Source of the DNA: Stutzerimonas stutzeri
GTDB lineage: Bacteria; Pseudomonadota; Gammaproteobacteria; Pseudomonadales; Pseudomonadaceae
Assembly (NCBI RefSeq): GCF_002890915.1
Contig: NZ_POUT01000002.1
Location: 496,001-560,000, forward strand
Reading direction: 5' to 3'
Length of the DNA: 64,000 nt
The notes under the pieces are model-generated. The model was not told the origin of the DNA. It saw only the letters and a list, made by a program, of their open reading frames with translations, and searched no databases. Every line of letters starts with the position of its first letter. The stretch's first letter is position 1. Below are positions 57,244-64,000 of this stretch, piece after piece. The position numbers and the translations under genes are program-made.

Positions 57244-58137
57244 ATGGACTGGGACAATCTGCGTTATTTTCTCGAAGTCGCGCGGGCGGGGCGGCTGACG
57301 ACCGCGGCGCGCCGGCTGGCGGTCGACCACACCACCGTGTCGCGGCGGCTGCAGGCGCTGGAAAAAAGCATGGGCCTGCAGCTTTTTCTACGCGAGCCGG
57401 GCGGCTACAAGCTCACCGAGGCCGGGCGCAGCCTGCTGCCGCGGGTCGAGGCGATGGAAAGTGCCAGCGTGGCGATCGAACACTCCCTGCCCAGCATCGG
57501 CGACAGCCTTTCCGGGCAGGTGCGTATCGGCGCGACCGAAGGCTATGGCATCGTGATGCTCGCCGGCCAGCTCACCGGGCTCAGCCAGCGCTACCCGCAC
57601 CTGAACATCGACCTGCTGGCGCTGCCGCGCGCGGTGCGCCTGTCGCGCCACGAGGCGGACATCGTCATCACCCTGGAGCGCCCGGAACGCGGACCGTTCA
57701 TCATCAGCCGGCTCACCGACTACGTGCTGCGACTGTATGCGGCACCAGGCTACCTGGCCGGGCACGCGCCGATCCGCAGCCGTGAAGACCTCGCCGGGCA
57801 TCGCTTCGTCAGCTATGTGGACGACCTGCTGTTCAGCAAGGAGCTGCTGTTCCTCGATGGCATCGCCGATGCGCGTGCCGTCGGCCTGCGCAGCACCAGC
57901 CTGCTGGCCCAGCAGGAAGCGGTGGCGATGGGCGCGGGGATTGCCATTCTGCCGGCCTTCTCGGCCGATGCCGACCCGCGCCTGCAGTTGCTGCTGCCCG
58001 CTGAAATCAGCTTCACCCGCACCTTCTGGATGCTGATGCCCATCGAGTTCAAGGACCTGGCGCGCATGCGCACCACCTGGGACTACCTCAAGGAGATGGC
58101 ACAGCAGAACCAGGGGCGGCTGATGGGGCAGGGGTGA
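57244..58137 (+). CDS. LysR-family transcriptional regulator
   Basis: A 297-residue regulator with an N-terminal helix-turn-helix (RLTTAARRLAVDHTTVSRRLQALEKSMG, about residues 16-43) and a C-terminal effector domain. The start MDWDNLRYFLEVARAGRL is preceded by AGGAAGG. It is divergent from mmsA, so it is the likely regulator of the valine operon. The inducer is unknown. Confidence 0.9.
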   Translation: MDWDNLRYFLEVARAGRLTTAARRLAVDHTTVSRRLQALEKSMGLQLFLREPGGYKLTEAGRSLLPRVEAMESASVAIEHSLPSIGDSLSGQVRIGATEGYGIVMLAGQLTGLSQRYPHLNIDLLALPRAVRLSRHEADIVITLERPERGPFIISRLTDYVLRLYAAPGYLAGHAPIRSREDLAGHRFVSYVDDLLFSKELLFLDGIADARAVGLRSTSLLAQQEAVAMGAGIAILPAFSADADPRLQLLLPAEISFTRTFWMLMPIEFKDLARMRTTWDYLKEMAQQNQGRLMGQG

Positions 58138-58155
58138 TTCAACATTTTTAGTGGC

Positions 58156-58262
58156 TCTTTGGCAGGCCTTGCGGCCTGCATCGCCCCGAGGTCGGGCCTC
58201 CCACAAAAAGCCGCCAGCACACACGGCGCCCCTGTGGGAGGCGCGACCCGCGGCGATGCTTT
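58156..58262. repeat. REP-pair unit, inverted copy
   Basis: Nearly the reverse complement of the first unit at 43325, including its GCGCCGTGTG-type spacer and the AAAAAGCCGCCAGC segment. This shows that units move or invert as blocks. It lies just after the LysR gene. Confidence 0.8.
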
Positions 58263-58275
58263 TGATCTTCAGGCT

Positions 58276-58349
58276 GTAGGGCGGGCTTCAGCCCACCGAC
58301 AGGGCCCGCTCTGGTGGGCTGAAGCGGAACGCCGCCCGGTCCACGCTAC
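58276..58349. repeat. Inverted REP pair (GTAGGGCGGGCTTCAG type)
   Basis: GTAGGGCGGGCTTCAGCCC at 58276 and GGTGGGCTGAAGC near 58313 form inverted stems, and the element ends in CTAC at 58349. It is the same class of bounded GTAG...CTAC pair as at 24578, with a different sequence. Confidence 0.75.
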
Positions 58350-58353
58350 GGTG

Positions 58354-58381
58354 CTTCAGGCTTCAGGCTTCAGGCTTCAGG
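58354..58381. repeat. Four copies of the heptamer CTTCAGG
   Basis: A short array of the same heptamer as at 51224. It runs into the 3' end of the DUF2892-like gene, where its minus-strand reading provides the last residues and the TGA stop. Confidence 0.95.
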
Positions 58382-58731
58382 CTGCCGCGCGGCGTCGGGT
58401 GGGTTTCATGGCCCATCGGCGTGGTGTCGGGCAATTGCACGCCTTCGTCGGCGAAGTCCGGACTGTGCACTTCCGAATCCAGCGGCATATGGCTGTAGCG
58501 CTGGCTGGGCAGCGCCGGTTTCGCCTCCCGTTCGGTCAGCATGCGCTTGGCCTCGCAGCGCCCGCTGATGCCACGCGCGAGCGCCATGCCGCCCATCGCC
58601 AGTTCCAGCAGCCCGCCGAGGCCGCCGCGGCGCAGCCCCTTGCCCAGCAGCACCAGCCCGCCGGCCAGTGAGGCAGCCCGCTCCCAGCCGTGGACATTCT
58701 GTGGGGGCGTCTTGTCGAACAATCGGTTCAT
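58363..58731 (-). CDS. DUF2892-like small membrane protein
   Basis: A 122-residue protein. Its first 55 residues hold two hydrophobic stretches (AASLAGGLVLLGKG, GGLLELAMGGMALARG) typical of DUF2892, which is an inner-membrane domain related to YgaP. A charged tail follows. The tail ends SLKPEA, encoded by the CTTCAGG array, and its stop is also in that array, so the C-terminus may vary in length with copy number. Start ATG 58731 (MNRLFDKTPPQN). Function unknown. Confidence 0.7.
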   Translation of the reverse strand: MNRLFDKTPPQNVHGWERAASLAGGLVLLGKGLRRGGLGGLLELAMGGMALARGISGRCEAKRMLTEREAKPALPSQRYSHMPLDSEVHSPDFADEGVQLPDTTPMGHETHPTPRGSLKPEA

Positions 58732-58905
58732 GGCTGCTTGCCTCGGTAGGGAGTCGTTCACTAAATGACTGCCTCGCCCGGGAAGCGTTCCGCCTGCAGC
58801 TGGCTGAGCCGGGTCTTTCGTCCTCCTGTCATGTATTGGTAACCCTGCAGGGCATTCAATCGGCATTACATGAATACCCCCTTGACTCGCAGGGAGAGGT
58901 GCCGG

Positions 58906-59583
58906 ATGCCTGCAAAATACCTGTCCGAACTGATCGCCCGTTCGCCATTCGCCCAGTTGCAGCAGCACTTCGCTCAGGTGCACGCCGGCGCGAAGCTGTT
59001 GTTGCCTTTCATGAGGGCGGCCGGCGACGGCGACTGGCGCCGTGCCGGGCAACTCGAACAACAGCTCCAGGAGCTGCGGCAAGAAGCCGACCGGGTTGCC
59101 AGGAACCTGTGCCTGCACCTGCCCGGTTCGCTGTTCATGCCGGTGCCCCGTGCGGATCTGCTCGATCTGTTGCGTGTCCAGAGCCACCTGGGGACGCGCC
59201 CCGGCGAAATCGCTCGCCTGGTATCGCTGCGCCAGATGTCCGTGCCGCTGCCGTTGCAGGATGGGGTGCGGCTACATCTGGCGCGTGCCGTGGATGCCGT
59301 TGCGCAGGCCATGGCGCTTGTGGATGAGCTCGACGAACTGCTGGAAAGCGGTTTTCGTGGCCGCGAGGTGGGCAAGGTCGAGGCCATGCTCGCCGAACTG
59401 ATCAACCTCGACGAGGCGTCGAAACGGCGAAGGGACGAAGCGGCCGGGGTGCTGATCGGCCTGGAAAACCAGTTGGCGGCAACGGACGTATTCGCGCTTC
59501 ACCGGTTGATCGAGCTGATTGCCGAACTCTCCGAAGGGGCCCGGCAGGTCGGCTTGCGCCTGGAGCAATTAGTGGAGGCATGA
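58906..59583 (+). CDS. DUF47/TIGR00153 phosphate-transport regulator-like protein
   Basis: A 225-residue, mainly helical protein of the DUF47 (PhoU-like) family (MPAKYLSELIARSPFAQLQQHFAQ; later FRGREVGKVEAMLAELINLDEASKRRRDE). Such proteins usually sit beside PitA phosphate permeases and are thought to control them; no permease is nearby here. The ATG 58906 follows AGGGAGAGGTG; an ATG at 58870 has no ribosome site. It is followed by a SixA-like gene, possibly coupled. Confidence 0.8.
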   Translation: MPAKYLSELIARSPFAQLQQHFAQVHAGAKLLLPFMRAAGDGDWRRAGQLEQQLQELRQEADRVARNLCLHLPGSLFMPVPRADLLDLLRVQSHLGTRPGEIARLVSLRQMSVPLPLQDGVRLHLARAVDAVAQAMALVDELDELLESGFRGREVGKVEAMLAELINLDEASKRRRDEAAGVLIGLENQLAATDVFALHRLIELIAELSEGARQVGLRLEQLVEA

Positions 59584-59709
59584 GTGGCATGGCGCGCGCC
59601 GGGCGCTCGCCTGCTGCACGGGTGCCGAAATCGGAACGGCGCCATTCACTATTCTTCAGTCAGGCCGGGCCTGCCGCACAGGCCGCCAGAAAGCGAGGCG
59701 GAATACGAC

Positions 59710-60249
59710 GTGAAGACACTATCCGGGCTTCCCATCAAGGTCGGTACACACAAAACGCTGGTCCTGGTCCGTCATGCCAAGACGCGCAAGAGCGACCTGT
59801 CGCTGCCGGATCGAGAGCGGGCCCTGAGCGAGCGGGGCAGAAAGCAGCTGATGGTCATGGGCAAACGCCTCGCCCGATCCGGCTGCAAGGTCGACCTGAT
59901 CGTCACCAGCCCCGCCTTGCGGGCTCTTGCCACCGCCCGGGCACTGGCCAGGATGCTGGGCTATCGCCGCAAGGACCTGGTGATCGACGAGCAGCTGTAC
60001 GCCTGCCAGGCGAATGACCTGTTGCGAATCGTTCAGCATCTCGACGATGAGCTGCAGAGCGTGCTGCTCGTCGGACACAATCCGCAGCTCAGCGAGCTTG
60101 CCCATCGCTTCAGGCACGACATCACCCATTTGCCGACCTGCGCGGTCGCCGTGTTCCGCTTCGACGTCCGTTGCTGGTCGGAGGTCGGCTCGATCGCGCC
60201 AACGGCGGTGAGCGTCGACTGCCCCCGGAAGAAATCGCAGGTGCTGTGA
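59710..60249 (+). CDS. SixA-like histidine phosphatase
   Basis: A 179-residue histidine-phosphatase-superfamily protein. LVLVRHAKTRKSD (catalytic histidine 22) and LLVGHNPQLSELAHRF (second histidine) mark the SixA type. The start GTG 59710 is chosen because GAGG is upstream and the conserved domain begins just after; an upstream GTG at 59584 would add 42 unconserved residues. It is the second such gene in this window; the other is beside gpsA. Substrate unknown. Confidence 0.82.
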   Translation: MKTLSGLPIKVGTHKTLVLVRHAKTRKSDLSLPDRERALSERGRKQLMVMGKRLARSGCKVDLIVTSPALRALATARALARMLGYRRKDLVIDEQLYACQANDLLRIVQHLDDELQSVLLVGHNPQLSELAHRFRHDITHLPTCAVAVFRFDVRCWSEVGSIAPTAVSVDCPRKKSQVL

Positions 60250-60283
60250 AAACCCGCTCGATCGCCGCTTAAAAAATACGCTT

Positions 60284-60327
60284 TCTTTACGCCGCCCTGC
60301 CGGCTGCGCAATCGAATCTTTACGCCG
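60284..60327 (+). promoter_or_regulatory. Candidate KdpE-binding direct repeats
   Basis: The 11-bp sequence TCTTTACGCCG occurs at 60284-60294 and again at 60317-60327, 33 bp apart, about three helical turns. They lie 56-99 bases before kdpF. KdpE binds T-rich direct repeats upstream of kdpFABC in E. coli, so these are plausible sites. Confidence 0.5.
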
Positions 60328-60382
60328 ACTGCTCCGACACTTCGCCTACACGCATTGACGCGTCATACGGAGCGGATCACCC

Positions 60383-60472
60383 ATGACCATACTCGACGGG
60401 CTCGCACTGGGCCTGGCCATCGTCCTTTTCTTCTACCTGCTGGTTGCGCTGTTGCGCGCCGAACGTAGCTAG
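60383..60472 (+). CDS. kdpF: KdpF, small subunit of the K+ ATPase
   Basis: A 29-residue single-span protein ([20 protein letters not shown], then VALLRAERS), too short for most ORF finders. It is directly before kdpA and matches KdpF, which stabilises the KdpABC complex in the inner membrane. GGAGCGGAT precedes the ATG. Confidence 0.9.
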   Translation: MTILDGLALGLAIVLFFYLLVALLRAERS

Positions 60473-60480
60473 GGGGTCGC

Positions 60481-62181
60481 ATGCACGCCAACGATTACTG
60501 GCTGCTTGCGGCCTTTTTCCTCCTCGTGCTGGCGCCGGCCCCCTGGCTCGGGCGCTACCTGTTCCGGGCCATGGAAGGCCAGCGGACCTGGTTGACGCCC
60601 GTGCTGGGGCCGGTCGAGCGGCTGTGTTACCGCGCCGCCGGCATCGATCAGGAGCGTGAGCAGAGCTGGAAGAGCTACAGCCTGGCCTTGCTCGGCCTGA
60701 CCGCGGCCAGTCTGCTGGGGCTGTTCGCGATGCTGATGCTGCAGGGGCAGTTGCCGCTCAACCCGCAGAAGTTGCCGGGTCTCGAATGGCACCTGGCGCT
60801 CAACACGGCGGTGAGCTTCGTCACCAACACCAACTGGCAGGCCTACAGCGGTGAAGCCCAGCTCAGCTATTTCAGCCAGATGCTCGGGCTCGGCGTGCAG
60901 AACTTCGTCAGCCCGGCGGTCGGCCTGGCGGTGCTCGTGGTGTTCTGCCGCGCGCTGTTGCGCCGCAGCACCAACGTGATCGGCAATTTCTGGGTCGATG
61001 TGACCCGCGCCGTGCTCTATGGCCTGTTGCCGTTCAGCCTGGTCCTCGCGTTGCTGCTGGTGTGGCAGGGCGTACCGCAGAGTCTGGCCGACTACACCCA
61101 GGCGATCACCCTGCAGGGTGCCGAGCAGAGCATCCCGCTGGGCCCGGCGGCCAGCCAGATCGCGATCAAGCAACTGGGTACCAACGGCGGCGGCTTCTTC
61201 GGTGTCAACTCGGCGCATCCGTTCGAGAATCCGACGGCCTGGAGCAACCTGCTGGAGGTGGTCTCGATCCTGCTGATTCCGGCGGCGCTGGTATTCATGT
61301 TCGGCCACTACGTGCGCGACCTGCGCCAGAGCCGGGCGATTCTCGCCTGCATGCTGTTGCTGTTCGTTCTCGGCCTGGGCACCGCCCTGGTCGCCGAACA
61401 CCAACCCAACCCGGCTTTCGCCGAGCTGGCGGTGGAGCAGCAGGGGTCGCTCGAAGGCAAGGAAAGCCGTCTCGGCATCGCCGCCTCGGCGTTGTGGGCG
61501 GTCACCACGACCGCGGCGTCGAACGGCTCGGTCAACGCCATGCACGACAGTTTCAGCCCGCTCGGGGGCATGGTGGCGCTGTTCAACATGATGCTCGGCG
61601 AGATCGTCTTCGGCGGTGTCGGCGCGGGCCTGTACGGCATGCTGCTGTTCGTGCTGGTCACGGTTTTCCTGGCCGGGCTGATGATCGGCCGCACGCCGGA
61701 GTACCTCGGCAAGAAGCTCGAGGCACGCGAAGTCCGCCTGCTGGTGGCGACGCTGCTGGTCATGCCGGTGGGCGTGCTGGTGCTGGCGGCGCTGGGGGTC
61801 AGCCTGCCGGGAGCGGCCGCGTCGATCGGCAACCCCGGCCCGCATGGCCTGAGCCAGATTCTCTACGCCTACACCTCGGGCACCGGCAACAATGGCTCGG
61901 CGTTCGCCGGATTCGGTGCCGGCACCACCTACCACAACCTGATGATCGCGCTCGCCATGCTGCTGGGCCGCTTCGGATTCATCCTGCCCGTGCTGGCCAT
62001 CGCCGGCAGCCTGGCGGCCAAGCAGCGCGCGCCGGTCGATGCGAACAGCTTTCCGACCCATGGGCCGCTGTTCGTGACCCTGTTGACGGTGGTGATCCTG
62101 CTGGTCGGCGGGCTGACATTCCTGCCGGCGCTGGCGCTGGGCCCGATCGCCGAACACTTCGTCTTGCTGCAAGGTTTCTGA
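60481..62181 (+). CDS. kdpA: K+-transporting ATPase subunit A
   Basis: A 566-residue, ten-span potassium-channel-like subunit. Four pore loops are recognisable: [44 protein letters not shown] and [14 protein letters not shown]. It forms the K+ path of the high-affinity Kdp pump, induced at low potassium. It starts at ATG 60481, 8 bases after kdpF, and kdpB follows 11 bases after its stop. Confidence 0.97.
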   Translation: MHANDYWLLAAFFLLVLAPAPWLGRYLFRAMEGQRTWLTPVLGPVERLCYRAAGIDQEREQSWKSYSLALLGLTAASLLGLFAMLMLQGQLPLNPQKLPGLEWHLALNTAVSFVTNTNWQAYSGEAQLSYFSQMLGLGVQNFVSPAVGLAVLVVFCRALLRRSTNVIGNFWVDVTRAVLYGLLPFSLVLALLLVWQGVPQSLADYTQAITLQGAEQSIPLGPAASQIAIKQLGTNGGGFFGVNSAHPFENPTAWSNLLEVVSILLIPAALVFMFGHYVRDLRQSRAILACMLLLFVLGLGTALVAEHQPNPAFAELAVEQQGSLEGKESRLGIAASALWAVTTTAASNGSVNAMHDSFSPLGGMVALFNMMLGEIVFGGVGAGLYGMLLFVLVTVFLAGLMIGRTPEYLGKKLEAREVRLLVATLLVMPVGVLVLAALGVSLPGAAASIGNPGPHGLSQILYAYTSGTGNNGSAFAGFGAGTTYHNLMIALAMLLGRFGFILPVLAIAGSLAAKQRAPVDANSFPTHGPLFVTLLTVVILLVGGLTFLPALALGPIAEHFVLLQGF

Positions 62182-62192
62182 GGAAGGTCACG

Positions 62193-64000
62193 ATGAACGT
62201 CCGTCAAACGGCACTCGACAGTGCCGAGCAACAACCCGCCACTTCGTTCGCCATGCTGTACAAGCCGGCGTTGCGCCAGGCCCTGGTCAAGCTCGACCCG
62301 CGGCAGCTCGCGCGCTCGCCGGTGATGCTGGTGGTCGAGCTCACCGCCATCGTCACCACCCTGCTGTGCTTCGTGCCGGATGCCGCGGTGATCCGTGCGG
62401 TGGCGGTGCAGATCGCCCTGTGGCTGTGGTTCACCGTGCTGTTCGCCAACTTTGCCGAAGCGCTTGCCGAGGGACGTGGCAAGGCCCGTGCCGACAGCCT
62501 CAAGGCCGGCACGCAAGGGCTCGAAGCGCGCCTGCGGAGCGCCGGCGGCGAGTACCGGCAGGTGCCGGCGAGCAGCCTGCGCCGCGGCGACGTGGTGCGG
62601 GTCGAGGCCGGCGAACTTATCCCGGGCGACGGGGAGGTCATCGAAGGTATCGCCGCCGTCAACGAGGCGGCGATCACCGGCGAGTCGGCGCCGGTCATCC
62701 GCGAATCGGGAGGAGACCGCTCGGCGGTCACCGGCAACACCCGCGTGGTATCGGACTGGCTGCTGGTGCGCATCGGCAGCGACCCGGGCGAGTCCACGCT
62801 GGACCGGATGATCGCCCTGGTCGAAGGGGCCAAGCGGCAGAAGACTCCCAACGAGGTCGCCCTGGACGTCCTGCTGATCGGGCTGACGCTGATCTTCCTC
62901 GTGGTGGTCGCCACCTTGCAGCCCTTCGCCCGTTTCGCCGGGGGCGATCTGCCGCTGGTGTACCTGGTCGCGCTGCTGGTGACGCTGATCCCCACCACCA
63001 TCGGCGGCTTGCTGTCGGCCATCGGCATCGCCGGCATGGACCGCCTGGTGCGCCTCAACGTCATCGCCAAGTCCGGCCGGGCGGTGGAGGCGGCGGGCGA
63101 TGTCCAGGTGCTGCTGCTGGACAAGACCGGCACCATCACCTTCGGCAACCGGCGCTGCAGCGCGATGGTGAAGGCGCCGGGCGTGTCGGCCACGGAGCTG
63201 TCGCATGCCGCGCTGCTGTCGTCGCTGGCCGACGACACGGCCGAAGGCAAGTCCATCGTCGAATACCTGCGCGCCCTGGCACCGATGACGGAGCCGGTCG
63301 GGCAGGCGGTGAGCAGCATCCCGTTCAGCGCGGAAACCCGCCTCTCCGGTGCCGACTACCAGGGCCGGCGCTATCGCAAGGGGGCGGTGGACGCCGTGCT
63401 CGGTCACCTGGGCATGGGCCCCGAACAGGTGCCGCCGGTACTCGCACGCGAGGTCGAGAAGATTGCCCAGAGCGGCGGCACGCCCCTGCTGGTGTGTGCC
63501 GATGAGCGGCTGCTGGGCGCCATCCATCTCAAGGATGTGGTCAAGCCGGGCATCCGCGAACGCTTCGCCGAGCTGCGCCAGCTGGGCATTCGCACGGTGA
63601 TGGTCACCGGCGACAACCCGCTGACGGCCGCCGCGATTGCGGCCGAGGCGGGCGTCGATGACGTGATTGCCGAAGCGACGCCGCAGAAGAAGCTGCAGCG
63701 CATTCGTCAGGAGCAGGCCGAGGGCAAGATGGTCGCCATGTGCGGCGACGGCGCCAACGATGCGCCAGCGCTGGCGCAGGCCGATGTCGGCATGGCGATG
63801 AACGACGGCACCCAGGCGGCGCGCGAGGCGGCGAACCTGGTCGATCTGGACTCCGATCCGACCAAGCTGCTCGACGTGGTACAGGTGGGCAAGCAGCTGC
63901 TGGTGACCCGGGGAGCGCTGACGACCTTCTCGGTCGCCAACGATGTGGCGAAATATTTCGCCATCCTGCCGGCGCTGTTCATCGGCATCTATCCGCAGCT
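62193..64000 (+). CDS. kdpB: K+-transporting ATPase subunit B (partial, 3' end beyond the window)
   Basis: An open frame from ATG 62193 to the window end gives 602 residues of about 680-690. It has TGES in AITGESAPV, the P-type M4 region [18 protein letters not shown], the phosphorylated Asp310 in [12 protein letters not shown], and [22 protein letters not shown]. It is the ATP-hydrolysing subunit of the Kdp pump. AGGAAGGT precedes the start. kdpC, kdpD and kdpE would be expected downstream. Confidence 0.97.
   Translation, partial: MNVRQTALDSAEQQPATSFAMLYKPALRQALVKLDPRQLARSPVMLVVELTAIVTTLLCFVPDAAVIRAVAVQIALWLWFTVLFANFAEALAEGRGKARADSLKAGTQGLEARLRSAGGEYRQVPASSLRRGDVVRVEAGELIPGDGEVIEGIAAVNEAAITGESAPVIRESGGDRSAVTGNTRVVSDWLLVRIGSDPGESTLDRMIALVEGAKRQKTPNEVALDVLLIGLTLIFLVVVATLQPFARFAGGDLPLVYLVALLVTLIPTTIGGLLSAIGIAGMDRLVRLNVIAKSGRAVEAAGDVQVLLLDKTGTITFGNRRCSAMVKAPGVSATELSHAALLSSLADDTAEGKSIVEYLRALAPMTEPVGQAVSSIPFSAETRLSGADYQGRRYRKGAVDAVLGHLGMGPEQVPPVLAREVEKIAQSGGTPLLVCADERLLGAIHLKDVVKPGIRERFAELRQLGIRTVMVTGDNPLTAAAIAAEAGVDDVIAEATPQKKLQRIRQEQAEGKMVAMCGDGANDAPALAQADVGMAMNDGTQAAREAANLVDLDSDPTKLLDVVQVGKQLLVTRGALTTFSVANDVAKYFAILPALFIGIYPQ

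Overview
The window is GC-rich, gene-dense chromosome of a Pseudomonas-type gammaproteobacterium (Pseudomonas or Stutzerimonas). This rests on the gene set and order (a conserved membrane protein then htpG, fabA-fabB, gpsA-sixA, selD-selU, TgpA with MoxR and DUF58, kdpFABC), on REP-type palindromes that begin GTAG or GTGG, and on a CrcZ/CrcY-type regulatory RNA. No rRNA, tRNA, CRISPR array, prophage or complete insertion sequence was seen.

Layout. 1-9.6 kb: two thioesterases, a membrane protein, heat-shock chaperone htpG with an RpoH-type promoter, an OsmC-like protein, a secreted amidohydrolase, a chemoreceptor and the serine/threonine symporter sstT. 9.6-16 kb: a 270-bp MITE-like element, then a leftward acyl-CoA degradation operon (acyl-CoA dehydrogenase, thiolase, acyl-CoA ligase, enoyl-CoA isomerase) with a divergent AraC regulator. 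16-28 kb: fabA-fabB, gpsA, sixA, small hydrolases and thioesterases, a PerM-like transporter, a patatin, and the selenium pair selD-selU. 28-36 kb: a five-unit REP array, a P-type cation ATPase, and the MoxR/DUF58/TgpA operon. 36-43 kb: a TRAP transporter, a periplasmic rhodanese and small genes.

42-50 kb: a second AraC-associated acyl-CoA operon (SDR dehydrogenase, thiolase, acyl-CoA dehydrogenase, ligase, CaiB/AMACR-type enzyme), whose last intergenic gap carries a 99-bp element flanked by a 10-bp direct repeat. 50.3-51.2 kb: a small membrane protein, then a strong candidate for a CrcZ/CrcY/CrcX-family RNA with CbrB-type upstream sites, a sigma-54 promoter and a GCAA-loop terminator. 51.5-58 kb: a valine/isobutyrate degradation operon (acyl-CoA dehydrogenase, 3-hydroxyisobutyryl-CoA hydrolase, mmsB, enoyl-CoA hydratase, mmsA) with a divergent LysR regulator. 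58-64 kb: small genes, a DUF47 protein, a second SixA-like phosphatase, and kdpF, kdpA and the start of kdpB.

The parts appear to connect. Seven catabolic genes of the three acyl-CoA/valine clusters, plus one thioesterase, carry A-rich CA motifs (AAYAAYAA type) just upstream of their start codons. Hfq with Crc binds such motifs, and CrcZ-type RNAs sequester that complex. The window therefore seems to hold both a catabolite-repression decoy RNA and a set of its likely client mRNAs. A second theme is intergenic repeats that end exactly at stop codons: both genes beside the 270-bp element, the patatin gene and the DUF2892 gene take their stop codons from repeat sequence.
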